From: Globisporangium splendens
Lineage: Eukaryota; Oomycota; Peronosporomycetes; Pythiales; Pythiaceae
Reading direction: 5' to 3'
Length of the DNA: 64,000 nucleotides
Assembly: GCA_006386115.1 (NCBI GenBank)
Contig: VFIW01000038.1
Span: 395,531-459,530 of the forward strand
Below are positions 8,101 to 18,700 of the stretch, piece after piece (the stretch's first letter is position 1; each line of letters starts with the position of its first letter). The notes below the pieces were generated by a model. The model searched no databases and had not been told where the DNA came from. It was given only the letters and a program-made list of their open reading frames with translations. A program made the position numbers and the translations under genes.

Positions 8101-11100
8101 GGATTGGGAAACCGGAGAAGGATATATTACAGCACTTACTATGCAAATGTATGACCTACTCCAGGAGTACTCCACAACGAAGAAACCCCGATCAATGATG
8201 AAGACCAAGAAGAAAACCACAGCGACCAAGACGATGATGCGACCACCACGACCAAGCACACAGCACCGTGAAGCGCGACTTGAAGAAGCACTCGACGACC
8301 TGATCATCGCACAGCGGGCTGAACCCAGCCAACAAGGACGCATCCAAAAAGCACGTCGGCGGGTGGGCCGAGTGAAAGCGGCAATCCTGAGATCAAAGCT
8401 CCGGCTCAAATTTGAGCAAAAAGAAAAAGAGTGCGTACAGGAACTCCTCCGAGGAGTGAACGAGGACGTCACTGAGGGTCCAATGGAAGACACCACCTGT
8501 CCCATCGGCAGGGAGGACCTGTACGCATTCTTCCAAGGCGTCAACACACCGAACATGGTGTTTGACTTTGACAGCGATGTAGGAGCACCGTTCCGAGCGG
8601 TGCTCCAGCGGCTGCCACCCCCGGAGCAGGTCCGAGAGGCATTAACCGATGACCTCACGATAGATGAGATCGAGGACCAACTCCAGATCGTGAACGGTGC
8701 CTCCAGCCCCGGACTGGATGGCATCGGCCACGATGTATATAAGCACTTCCGGCTCCAGTTGCTACCCGCACTCCACGCAGCCTTCAGCTTCTGCTGGAAG
8801 CACAAAAAGGTCCCCACTGCGTGGAAAGTGGGCACGGTCAGGCTCCTATACAAAAAGGGAGACCCGAACCAACCCAGCAACTGGAGACCGATATGCTTGC
8901 AACAATGCATCTACAAGCTCTACTCAGGCATCCTTGCGAAGAGATTCACTCGTTGGATGGACACCAACGAGCGATTCTCACTAGCGCAGAAGGGATTCAG
9001 AGCATTCAATGGATGCCACGAACACAACTTCCTGAGCACCTCGCTCCTCGACCAAACGAGACGGATGCACAGGAAGTTGTACAACGTGTGGTATGACCTG
9101 AAGAATGCCTTCGGGTCCCTGCCACAGGAGCTCATGTGGCGAGTCCTCGGGATGCTCCGAGTCGATGCTGCTTTCATCGAGCGCGCTCAGAACATCTACG
9201 AGGACTCCCACTTTGTCGTGAACAACGCCCACGATGGCCCCACGGACCCCATCCGCCAGGAGATCGGCGTGTACCAGGGTTGCCCGCTCAGTCCGTACCT
9301 CTTCATTGCGGCCCTGATACCGCTGCTCCGAGGGCTCCAGGAGCTACCTGGCGTGGGAGTGCCGCTCGCGGAGAACTTCAGACCATGTGTCTCGGCGTAC
9401 GCCGACGACATCAAGATCTTCAGTGACTCCGCGAGCGGCATCAGGTCAGCGCACCAACTAGTGGAACGCTTCCTGAAATGGACCACGATGCGAGCCAACC
9501 CGTCCAAGTGCGCTCTGCTGGCGGTAACCACGAACTCCCGTGGGAACCCTGAGCTCGACACCGAGCTCCAGCTGCATCTGGACGGCACCCCGATACCCAG
9601 GCTCACTCTCAGCGACAGCTATGCATACCTAGGTATCGGGGATGGCTTTGACCACATCCAGCGCAGGTTTGCCTTGGTGCCAAAGCTGGGGGAGTTGAAA
9701 AAGAACGTGGTGGCACTCCTCCGCTCACCTTTGGCACCATGGCAGATCCTGAAGGCAGTGAAGACGTACATCTACCCCCAGGTAGAATACGCGCTCCGCC
9801 ATCTCAGGCCCCTGCACTCCCAACTCCAGGGTTTCGACCGCGTACTGAGCAAGGGTCTGAGGCACCTCCTCCGCCTACCCAGCTCCGCCACCACAGCGTT
9901 CATGTACGCACCGACATCCCATGGAGGCCTGGGGCTACTGCCACTCACCGAGCTCCATGCAGCACTGCAGATAGCTCATGGGTGGCAGATGCTCCACTCC
10001 AAAGACCACACCATCCAGGCGGTGGCGCGCACGCAGATCACGCAGATCATACGAAAGCGCTACCGGCTGGATGAAGAGTACTGGAAGGAGCGCACCGAGG
10101 AAGCCATCCAACGCTTCCTCAACTCCGACCTGGACTCATCGCTCACGAACATCAGGAAGCGAAGGAACGGCGACATCGGCTCGCTCTGGACAGACATCCA
10201 GCGCCACCTGGCCACACACCAGCTCCGACTAGCCGATGTCGTCGACCCCAGCTCCGGCGAGCGACAGTGGTTCCAATTGAAGACCCCGAGCTCCAGGGAC
10301 TGGCTCGAGCACACCACCGTGCTCCGACAGGTCAAGCTCCACATGAAGAATGCACACCTAAACAGGTGGAAGGAGATGTCGGACCAAGGACGCACGGTGC
10401 GAGCTCAGGGCGGTCCCGGGAGCTCATTCCTCACGCGTGGCACCGGCATGTGGGACAATGACTATGTCTTTGCAGTCCAAGCGCGCCTCAATCAGCTGGA
10501 CACCAGGTCGGTGCTCAAGCGGAAAAGGGTGCGTACGAACGCCACATGCCGGTACGCTGAGTGCCGGAGCACGGAGACACTAGCCCACGTGCTGAACCAC
10601 TGCCCCGGCACCAGCGACGCGGTGACCAAGCGCCACGACTCCGCGTTGAAGCTGATTACCGACACACTCCAGCCCCGAGTGCTCCGATCGCAGGAGCGAC
10701 TCCAACTCCGAGTCAACGAGACGGTCGAAGGTATGGCAGGTCAGCTCCGGCCAGACCTCCAGCTCTTCGACACCAGGAGCAAGACGGTGGTGGTCGCCGA
10801 CCTGGCGATCACCTACGAAGACCACCAGCAGGACGGACCCGAGTTCTCCAGCCTAGCGGCCTCAGCCCAGCGCAAGATTGAGAAGTACCAACCCATCAAG
10901 GTGCATTTGATGCAGCAAGGATGGACGGTACACCTATCTGCACTGGTGTACGGCTCGCTCGGCTCGGTGCTACCTGGGAACTTCAAGGTATACACCGAGG
11001 AGCTCGGGCTCCTGAAGAAGGATGCCAGGCGGCTCAACACCACCATCTCGACCGAAGCGATCAAGGCGAGCCGCCGCATCTGGAACCTCCACTGCGCCCT

Positions 11101-12100
11101 ACACCGAGGGCCAACCCGACGTGTGGAAACGCAAACGACGACGCATCCAGATCCAGTCCAGATCCAGACTCCAGACCGACGACTCCAGGCCAGTCCTGCT
11201 CAACTCCAACATGATCCAGCACCAGAACGCCGGCCCCAACCCACGGACACCCGGGCACCAGCCCCGGAGCAGCGAAAACGACGCGTGCGAATCACGGCAC
11301 CGGCACCGGAGCAACAACAGGGAGATCGGCCAGCCACGAACTCGGCACCAGACGAACGGCAGCGACACCAGACGCTCCATCACCGGCATCCAGCACCTCC
11401 AGGACGACAACCCGAGCTCCAACACCGACTCCCGCCCGTGCGGAACCAACCCAACCAGCCCCGGCACCGGCGCCCGACGCTCCGAGGTGGAGCTCCGGTG
11501 CACCGAGCTCCAGCGACCGAAACGACGCGACCGACACCGGAACTTCAACGCGGGCAACCAAGCGGCACCGGAACGCAAGTGAGACGGTCCACACTGTCCA
11601 CGAGCATAGCCGGGACAGCAGCAGGGCCCAGATCAGCACCAGCTCCGACCAGAGGGGGGACAGACGGAGAAGCACGGAGGCCCACGCCTCCGGCGCGCGC
11701 AGGCAGATCGACAAGCGACCCCACAGCCACCCGACGACCCCGAAGCGCATTCAGTGCGACAGCCGGGGCACCAGCGACACGACAACCCCGACGCGCATAC
11801 AGTGCGACAGCCGGGACACCAGCGACACGACCGGCCCGACGCGCAGTGCGACAGCCGGGACACCAGCGACACCGGCCCGACGCGGCGACAGCCGGGGCAC
11901 CAGCGACACGACAACCCCGACGCGCATACAGTGCGACAGCCGGGACACCAGCGACACGACCGGCCCGACGCGCATACAGTGCGACAGCCGGGACACCAGC
12001 GACACGACCGGCCCGACGCACATTCAGTGCGACAGCCGGGACACCAGAGGCGCCGACACGTGGTCCGGGGGGACCCACCGGCACCAACCAGAGCGTGTAG
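5111..12100 (+). CDS. Family A retrotransposon polyprotein (ZnF-RNase H-RT-RLE), copy A1
   Basis: This 2329-residue ORF starts at the first ATG after the U2 part. Domains: Ser/Asp-rich N-terminus; C2H2 finger C91/C94/H107/H112; CCHC-like finger C125/C127/H140/C144; NLS-like KRRR at 207-210; four-and-a-bit 48-residue repeats (about 464-670); RNase H about 758-895 with D763, E805, D829 and D879; reverse transcriptase about 1180-1500 with D1329 (YDLKNAF), motif B QGCPLSP and YADD at 1430-1433; knuckle C1813/C1818/H1826/C1831; restriction-like endonuclease with RPD at 1880-1882 and D1897 (RPD-X14-D). A Pro/Arg/Thr/Gln-rich tail of about 370 residues ends the protein. All catalytic residues are present, so it may be active. 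The protein would bind and nick U2 DNA and prime reverse transcription there (family knowledge). An intron-like sequence lies at 5918-5972. This copy has five His in the acidic N-terminal region where the other A copies have four. Confidence 0.92.
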   Translation: MRLYWPRFETRDRADSIGSNASTVSSSQGSLGSDAGFLLDSDEDSDVEDDLDNDEDHHHHHAHEDPPPPPPPQTRATVTEVHPHRGPHYVCTLCGFSAPHMFVLGRHRALAHENDHFVDIFTCECACDRHFTTRGAAANHERGCSTAQNTTTLGLAPQNDGPDPETAAPSSIPEPGPPPTTMSPPATVPERTSTCTSTVGYQTEGAKRRRLAPPLPDDERQQGASVPPSQTTVFLTDLLTLTRYRVHQDNDAAHPVPPPATTTTTTNTQVSIVNSNEMVINYDYAPTATVFGPQTENPIYENENPSTYEDDDAWAESTDSARAQIDIPPAQTSFFDEENSSLDAAIAVSGPGTAVTANLRPGTPRTTAATCEMTQDPAPMTGLSAEPALLTQFGPGAPTNPAPATSPSTESALLTRFGANATRDQASGASPGPVSAIAGGTGANARPEPTESALPRARPPRANLTTARNSSLGPRNAISVGESANARTITAPSSSLSHENAPPVPENALARPTTARNSSLGPRNAISVGESENARTTTAPSSSLSHENAPPVPENALARPTTARNSNLGPRNAISVGESANARTTTAPSSSLSHENAPHVPENALARPTTARNSSLGPRNAISVGESANARTTTAPSSGLSHENAPPVPENALARPTTARNSSLGPRNAILEAASTAMRTRTQGERTLTANPLNWRSDTVPAARPDRNERVLTARPSRWRSATTPTTPITTEAINETPATTTTTQAITPEAPDDGRPWLLRFDGACPGNPGKGGAGSALYEPGGAILWTCHHFLPENFNTNNTAEYTALLDGVQAAKRHGARRLRVEGDSILVIRQVRGIYACGNKRLRALRNRILGCLRSLDSFELHHIDRKANTQADALANRALDHAATKSVCAVHGAGDDRCWTPIQRKTTSQRPDPEATVDEEMKETSDDDEEEVVRRDEGEVYAPVRLEPGTIPAKRPRLQLRALSENEDEKSRAIIERFAKKMATKITDCEDWETGEGYITALTMQMYDLLQEYSTTKKPRSMMKTKKKTTATKTMMRPPRPSTQHREARLEEALDDLIIAQRAEPSQQGRIQKARRRVGRVKAAILRSKLRLKFEQKEKECVQELLRGVNEDVTEGPMEDTTCPIGREDLYAFFQGVNTPNMVFDFDSDVGAPFRAVLQRLPPPEQVREALTDDLTIDEIEDQLQIVNGASSPGLDGIGHDVYKHFRLQLLPALHAAFSFCWKHKKVPTAWKVGTVRLLYKKGDPNQPSNWRPICLQQCIYKLYSGILAKRFTRWMDTNERFSLAQKGFRAFNGCHEHNFLSTSLLDQTRRMHRKLYNVWYDLKNAFGSLPQELMWRVLGMLRVDAAFIERAQNIYEDSHFVVNNAHDGPTDPIRQEIGVYQGCPLSPYLFIAALIPLLRGLQELPGVGVPLAENFRPCVSAYADDIKIFSDSASGIRSAHQLVERFLKWTTMRANPSKCALLAVTTNSRGNPELDTELQLHLDGTPIPRLTLSDSYAYLGIGDGFDHIQRRFALVPKLGELKKNVVALLRSPLAPWQILKAVKTYIYPQVEYALRHLRPLHSQLQGFDRVLSKGLRHLLRLPSSATTAFMYAPTSHGGLGLLPLTELHAALQIAHGWQMLHSKDHTIQAVARTQITQIIRKRYRLDEEYWKERTEEAIQRFLNSDLDSSLTNIRKRRNGDIGSLWTDIQRHLATHQLRLADVVDPSSGERQWFQLKTPSSRDWLEHTTVLRQVKLHMKNAHLNRWKEMSDQGRTVRAQGGPGSSFLTRGTGMWDNDYVFAVQARLNQLDTRSVLKRKRVRTNATCRYAECRSTETLAHVLNHCPGTSDAVTKRHDSALKLITDTLQPRVLRSQERLQLRVNETVEGMAGQLRPDLQLFDTRSKTVVVADLAITYEDHQQDGPEFSSLAASAQRKIEKYQPIKVHLMQQGWTVHLSALVYGSLGSVLPGNFKVYTEELGLLKKDARRLNTTISTEAIKASRRIWNLHCALHRGPTRRVETQTTTHPDPVQIQTPDRRLQASPAQLQHDPAPERRPQPTDTRAPAPEQRKRRVRITAPAPEQQQGDRPATNSAPDERQRHQTLHHRHPAPPGRQPELQHRLPPVRNQPNQPRHRRPTLRGGAPVHRAPATETTRPTPELQRGQPSGTGTQVRRSTLSTSIAGTAAGPRSAPAPTRGGTDGEARRPTPPARAGRSTSDPTATRRPRSAFSATAGAPATRQPRRAYSATAGTPATRPARRAVRQPGHQRHRPDAATAGAPATRQPRRAYSATAGTPATRPARRAYSATAGTPATRPARRTFSATAGTPEAPTRGPGGPTGTNQSV
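5918..5972 (+). other. Intron-like sequence inside family A ORF (A1)
   Basis: The donor CAG|GTAAGT is a perfect consensus. A TATTAAC branch-like motif lies about 20 nt before CCCCTACAG. The 55 nt are AT-rich inside GC-rich coding sequence. The frame stays open if it is retained. Removing 55 nt shifts frame and stops at TAA 6174-6176, giving about 336 residues with only the zinc fingers and NLS. A second acceptor, CGGCCCCCAG ending at 5992, would give a 75-nt in-frame intron that removes 25 residues. Splicing itself is not shown. Confidence 0.65.
6502..7122 (+). repeat. 144-bp in-frame tandem repeat, 4 units plus a 45-nt partial (A1)
   Basis: Each unit encodes 48 residues beginning TTARNSSLGPRNAIS and ending ENALARP. 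Units differ by single bases only. The final partial unit leads into ILEAAS. The array is a low-complexity linker between the fingers and the RNase H. Confidence 0.95.
11748..12047 (+). repeat. 48-bp tail repeat, 7 irregular copies (A1)
   Basis: The unit contains CAGTGCGACAGCCGG and encodes AYSATAGTPATRPARR in the main frame. Units 3 and 4 are shortened, which moves the reading frame out and back, so the tail here is partly a different peptide. Confidence 0.85.
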
Positions 12101-12151
12101 TGACTACACATCAAAAGGACATCGTGCGAACCCAGCCTCCCCAAGGCTACC

Positions 12152-12180
12152 AGGGCATCACCCACGTAGGGAACGGCCCT
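12152..12180 (+). other. 3' UTR hairpin, candidate RT recognition element (A1)
   Basis: The hairpin has outer stem AGGGC/GCCCT, a 4x4 internal loop, inner stem CCC/GGG and loop ACGTA: 29 nt, starting 52 nt after the stop. Family B has the same architecture with inner stem TCC/GGA, a compensatory change. It is unchanged in A2 (19727-19755), A3 (27345-27373), A4 (34874-34902), A5 (55731-55759) and A6 (63282-63310). Confidence 0.6.
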
Positions 12181-12277
12181 CCAAACCCAAGAGACGCAAC
12201 ATGGTCACAATGAGGTAACCTCTTTATACCTGATAACCTCTTTATTTGATCGTTAATTGGTAAATATACATTCTTTC

Positions 12278-12430
12278 TCTGTTCTAATCAGTGTGAAAAC
12301 TGATTGCCGGGCGACAAACCCGGCTTTATTTTCACATTTATTTCTGAGCTCGGTCGGACTGCGAGCAGCTTGCTGCCTCGTCTCTGGCTCGGTTTCCCGG
12401 GGATTGCACCTTCCCCCGGCGAGGCCAACC
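12278..12430 (+). pseudogene. U2 segment 39-191 at 5' end of A2
   Basis: This lacks U2 1-38 and sits directly after the A1 3' end (TTTC|TCTGTTC). Family A stem III type, with GGACTGCG where A1 has GGACCGCG. Without a U2 5' end or promoter it cannot make U2 here; it serves as the element's 5' end. Confidence 0.9.
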
Positions 12431-12771
12431 CTCTATATTACGGTAGTTGTCTATTCCCTTGTTATCTTTACTGTGTTGTTTATATTTGCTACCCTTCTAT
12501 TTCGCTATTGTTCTTTCTGCTCTTTCGGTAGTCGGAAACAGTACCTAATTAGACAGGCGCAGAGTAGACAGGCGGTAGTGTAACTTGCGTGTCAAAAAAA
12601 AAAAAAGAAGAAAAAAAAAAAAAAGAGGAAAGTCGACCCCACAAAAGAGCACTTTGCCACGCTTCTAGAGCGAACTAAAACAAAAGAAAAACACCAAAAG
12701 TAAGAAGACACGCAGGGCTACAAGAGAACACAAGGAATAGATAATTTCACCGTAATATATTAACAGTTGGT

Positions 12772-15700
12772 ATGCGTCTCTACTGGCCCCGTTTCGAGAC
12801 CCGCGACCGCGCGGACTCCATCGGGAGCAACGCCTCCACTGTCTCGTCCAGTCAGGGGTCGCTCGGCAGCGATGCCGGCTTCCTCCTAGACAGCGACGAG
12901 GACAGCGACGTCGAGGACGACCTCGACAACGACGAAGACCACCACCACCACGCTCACGAAGACCCGCCGCCGCCACCACCACCCCAAACCCGCGCCACGG
13001 TCACGGAGGTGCACCCGCACAGAGGACCACACTACGTGTGCACTCTGTGTGGGTTCAGCGCCCCCCACATGTTCGTGCTCGGACGCCACCGCGCACTCGC
13101 ACACGAGAATGACCACTTTGTGGACATCTTCACGTGCGAGTGTGCGTGCGACCGGCACTTTACCACCCGCGGTGCTGCTGCTAACCACGAACGTGGATGC
13201 AGCACCGCCCAGAACACTACCACACTTGGCCTTGCGCCACAGAATGATGGTCCTGACCCGGAGACAGCCGCGCCAAGCAGCATCCCCGAGCCAGGGCCAC
13301 CCCCAACCACGATGTCCCCCCCCGCCACGGTACCCGAGCGCACTTCAACGTGCACGAGTACCGTCGGCTACCAAACCGAGGGTGCCAAGAGGCGCCGCCT
13401 CGCCCCTCCCCTCCCCGATGACGAACGTCAGCAAGGTGCCAGTGTACCCCCCTCCCAGACGACGGTGTTCCTCACCGACCTGCTGACGCTCACCCGGTAC
13501 CGAGTACACCAAGACAACGACGCCGCACACCCAGTCCCCCCTCCAGCGACGACAACGACAACAACCAACACTCAGGTAAGTATAGTGAACTCAAATGAAA
13601 TGGTTATTAACTATGATTATGCCCCTACAGCGACGGTTTTCGGCCCCCAGACCGAAAATCCAATATACGAAAACGAGAACCCGAGCACCTACGAAGACGA
13701 CGACGCATGGGCGGAGTCAACCGACAGTGCCCGAGCACAAATCGACATCCCTCCGGCCCAGACCAGCTTTTTTGACGAAGAAAACTCAAGTTTGGATGCG
13801 GCAATTGCGGTTTCTGGCCCTGGGACCGCCGTAACGGCTAATCTCAGGCCAGGAACTCCACGCACAACCGCCGCAACATGTGAGATGACCCAGGACCCAG
13901 CTCCAATGACTGGTCTGAGTGCAGAACCGGCACATTTGACCCAATTTGGACCTGGTGCACCTACGAACCCAGCTCCAGCGACCAGCCCAAGTACGGAAAG
14001 TGCACTTTTGACCAGATTTGGTGCAAATGCAACCAGGGACCAAGCATCTGGTGCTAGTCCAGGGCCTGTGTCAGCTATTGCTGGTGGCACAGGAGCAAAT
14101 GCAAGACCAGAACCGACCGAAAGTGCACTTCCGCGTGCGCGGCCACCCCGCGCGAACCTAACTACTGCTCGGAACAGTAGTTTGGGCCCCAGAAATGCAA
14201 TTTCTGTGGGGGAAAGTGCAAATGCACGCACAATTACTGCTCCGAGCAGTAGTTTGAGCCATGAGAACGCTCCGCCCGTGCCAGAGAATGCTCTAGCACG
14301 TCCAACTACTGCTCGGAACAGTAGTTTGGGCCCCAGAAATGCAATTTCTGTGGGGGAAAGTGCAAATGCACGCACAACTACTGCTCCGAGCAGTAGTTTG
14401 AGCCATGAGAACGCTCCGCCCGTGCCAGAGAATGCTCTAGCACGTCCAACTACTGCTCGGAACAGTAGTTTGGGCCCCAGAAATGCAATTTCTGTGGGGG
14501 AAAGTGCAAATGCACGCACAACTACTGCTCCGAGCAGTAGTTTGAGCCATGAGAACGCTCCGCCCGTGCCAGAGAATGCTCTAGCACGTCCAACTACTGC
14601 TCGGAACAGTAGTTTGGGCCCCAGAAATGCAATTTCTGTGGGGGAAAGTGCAAATGCACGCACAACTACTGCTCCGAGCAGTGGTTTGAGCCATGAGAAC
14701 GCTCCGCCCGTGCCAGAGAATGCTCTAGCACGTCCAACTACTGCTCGGAACAGTAGTTTGGGCCCCAGAAATGCAATTTTGGAGGCGGCTAGTACAGCGA
14801 TGAGAACGAGGACTCAAGGAGAGCGAACCCTCACCGCGAACCCATTGAATTGGAGGTCAGACACGGTGCCAGCGGCCCGTCCTGACCGAAATGAGCGAGT
14901 TTTGACGGCGAGACCGTCTCGATGGCGATCCGCAACCACTCCTACGACGCCAATCACGACTGAAGCTATCAACGAGACCCCGGCGACCACGACAACGACC
15001 CAAGCGATCACGCCAGAAGCACCAGACGACGGCCGGCCATGGTTATTGAGATTTGATGGAGCATGTCCAGGAAATCCAGGGAAAGGAGGCGCTGGATCAG
15101 CCCTCTATGAACCTGGAGGAGCCATCCTCTGGACATGCCACCACTTTCTACCCGAGAATTTCAACACAAACAACACCGCCGAGTACACAGCGTTACTCGA
15201 CGGCGTCCAGGCGGCCAAACGACATGGAGCAAGGCGACTCCGAGTGGAAGGGGATAGCATACTCGTCATCAGGCAGGTCCGAGGCATATATGCATGCGGC
15301 AATAAGCGTCTGAGAGCACTTAGAAACCGCATCCTCGGATGCCTACGGAGCCTCGACAGCTTCGAGCTCCACCACATCGACCGCAAGGCAAACACCCAAG
15401 CGGACGCACTCGCAAACCGTGCACTCGACCACGCCGCAACGAAATCGGTGTGCGCGGTGCACGGTGCTGGCGATGACCGATGCTGGACCCCGATCCAACG
15501 GAAGACGACCTCGCAGCGGCCAGACCCAGAGGCCACCGTCGATGAGGAAATGAAGGAAACCAGCGACGATGACGAAGAAGAAGTAGTGCGCCGTGATGAG
15601 GGAGAGGTGTACGCACCTGTACGACTGGAACCAGGCACGATCCCGGCAAAACGACCAAGACTGCAACTACGAGCGCTGAGTGAGAACGAGGATGAAAAGA

Positions 15701-18700
15701 GCCGAGCGATAATAGAGAGGTTCGCCAAGAAGATGGCCACCAAGATCACCGACTGTGAGGATTGGGAAACCGGAGAAGGATATATTACAGCACTTACTAT
15801 GCAAATGTATGACCTACTCCAGGAGTACTCCACAACGAAGAAACCCCGATCAATGATGAAGACCAAGAAGAAAACCACAGCGACCAAGACGATGATGCGA
15901 CCACCACGACCAAGCACACAGCACCGTGAAGCGCGACTTGAAGAAGCACTCGACGACCTGATCATCGCACAGCGGGCTGAACCCAGCCAACAAGGACGCA
16001 TCCAAAAAGCACGTCGGCGGGTGGGCCGAGTGAAAGCGGCAATCCTGAGATCAAAGCTCCGGCTCAAATTTGAGCAAAAAGAAAAAGAGTGCGTACAGGA
16101 ACTCCTCCGAGGAGTGAACGAGGACGTCACTGAGGGTCCAATGGAAGACACCACCTGTCCCATCGGCAGGGAGGACCTGTACGCATTCTTCCAAGGCGTC
16201 AACACACCGAACATGGTGTTTGACTTTGACAGCGATGTAGGAGCACCGTTCCGAGCGGTGCTCCAGCGGCTGCCACCCCCGGAGCAGGTCCGAGAGGCAT
16301 TAACCGATGACCTCACGATAGATGAGATCGAGGACCAACTCCAGATCGTGAACGGTGCCTCCAGCCCCGGACTGGATGGCATCGGCCACGATGTATATAA
16401 GCACTTCCGGCTCCAGTTGCTACCCGCACTCCACGCAGCCTTCAGCTTCTGCTGGAAGCACAAAAAGGTCCCCACTGCGTGGAAAGTGGGCACGGTCAGG
16501 CTCCTATACAAAAAGGGAGACCCGAACCAACCCAGCAACTGGAGACCGATATGCTTGCAACAATGCATCTACAAGCTCTACTCAGGCATCCTTGCGAAGA
16601 GATTCACTCGTTGGATGGACACCAACGAGCGATTCTCACTAGCGCAGAAGGGATTCAGAGCATTCAATGGATGCCACGAACACAACTTCCTGAGCACCTC
16701 GCTCCTCGACCAAACGAGACGGATGCACAGGAAGTTGTACAACGTGTGGTATGACCTGAAGAATGCCTTCGGGTCCCTGCCACAGGAGCTCATGTGGCGA
16801 GTCCTCGGGATGCTCCGAGTCGATGCTGCTTTCATCGAGCGCGCTCAGAACATCTACGAGGACTCCCACTTTGTCGTGAACAACGCCCACGATGGCCCCA
16901 CGGACCCCATCCGCCAGGAGATCGGCGTGTACCAGGGTTGCCCGCTCAGTCCGTACCTCTTCATTGCGGCCCTGATACCGCTGCTCCGAGGGCTCCAGGA
17001 GCTACCTGGCGTGGGAGTGCCGCTCGCGGAGAACTTCAGACCATGTGTCTCGGCGTACGCCGACGACATCAAGATCTTCAGTGACTCCGCGAGCGGCATC
17101 AGGTCAGCGCACCAACTAGTGGAACGCTTCCTGAAATGGACCACGATGCGAGCCAACCCGTCCAAGTGCGCTCTGCTGGCGGTAACCACGAACTCCCGTG
17201 GGAACCCTGAGCTCGACACCGAGCTCCAGCTGCATCTGGACGGCACCCCGATACCCAGGCTCACTCTCAGCGACAGCTATGCATACCTAGGTATCGGGGA
17301 TGGCTTTGACCACATCCAGCGCAGGTTTGCCTTGGTGCCAAAGCTGGGGGAGTTGAAAAAGAACGTGGTGGCACTCCTCCGCTCACCTTTGGCACCATGG
17401 CAGATCCTGAAGGCAGTGAAGACGTACATCTACCCCCAGGTAGAATACGCGCTCCGCCATCTCAGGCCCCTGCACTCCCAACTCCAGGGTTTCGACCGCG
17501 TACTGAGCAAGGGTCTGAGGCACCTCCTCCGCCTACCCAGCTCCGCCACCACAGCGTTCATGTACGCACCGACATCCCATGGAGGCCTGGGGCTACTGCC
17601 ACTCACCGAGCTCCATGCAGCACTGCAGATAGCTCATGGGTGGCAGATGCTCCACTCCAAAGACCACACCATCCAGGCGGTGGCGCGCACGCAGATCACG
17701 CAGATCATACGAAAGCGCTACCGGCTGGATGAAGAGTACTGGAAGGAGCGCACCGAGGAAGCCATCCAACGCTTCCTCAACTCCGACCTGGACTCATCGC
17801 TCACGAACATCAGGAAGCGAAGGAACGGCGACATCGGCTCGCTCTGGACAGACATCCAGCGCCACCTGGCCACACACCAGCTCCGACTAGCCGATGTCGT
17901 CGACCCCAGCTCCGGCGAGCGACAGTGGCTCCAATTGAAGACCCCGAGCTCCAGGGACTGGCTCGAGCACACCACCGTGCTCCGACAGGTCAAGCTCCAC
18001 ATGAAGAATGCACACCTAAACAGGTGGAAGGAGATGTCGGACCAAGGACGCACGGTGCGAGCTCAGGGCGGTCCCGGGAGCTCATTCCTCACGCGTGGCA
18101 CCGGCATGTGGGACAATGACTATGTCTTTGCAGTCCAAGCGCGCCTCAATCAGCTGGACACCAGGTCGGTGCTCAAGCGGAAAAGGGTGCGTACGAACGC
18201 CACATGCCGGTACGCTGAGTGCCGGAGCACGGAGACACTAGCCCACGTGCTGAACCACTGCCCCGGCACCAGCGACGCGGTGACCAAGCGCCACGACTCC
18301 GCGTTGAAGCTGATTACCGACACACTCCAGCCCCGAGTGCTCCGATCGCAGGAGCGACTCCAACTCCGAGTCAACGAGACGGTCGAAGGTATGGCAGGTC
18401 AGCTCCGGCCAGACCTCCAGCTCTTCGACACCAGGAGCAAGACGGTGGTGGTCGCCGACCTGGCGATCACCTACGAAGACCACCAGCAGGACGGACCCGA
18501 GTTCTCCAGCCTAGCGGCCTCAGCCCAGCGCAAGATTGAGAAGTACCAACCCATCAAGGTGCATTTGATGCAGCAAGGATGGACGGTACACCTATCTGCA
18601 CTGGTGTACGGCTCGCTCGGCTCGGTGCTACCTGGGAACTTCAAGGTATACACCGAGGAGCTCGGGCTCCTGAAGAAGGATGCCAGGCGGCTCAACACCA

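Larger units (their letters stand above)
4619..12277 (+). mobile_element. Utopia-like non-LTR retrotransposon, family A copy 1
   Basis: This 7659-bp unit runs from U2 position 39 to the base before the next U2 position 39. Order: U2 39-191 (4619-4771), leader with an A-rich tract (4935-4963), ORF 5111-12100, 177-nt 3' UTR. There are no terminal repeats, integrase or protease. The endonuclease is restriction-like, as in the R2/R4/NeSL group. U2 targeting and an RNase H ahead of the RT are the known marks of oomycete Utopia elements. The 3' end carries a doubled TAACCTCTTTAT and then TTAATTGGTAAATATA. The leader has one private difference (CCTAATCAG where the other copies have CCTAATTAG). Confidence 0.9.

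Noticed and set aside
4619..12277. LTR retrotransposon or viral origin
   Set aside because: There are no LTRs, gag, protease or integrase. RT plus RPD-X14-D endonuclease and a fixed U2 target identify a non-LTR element.
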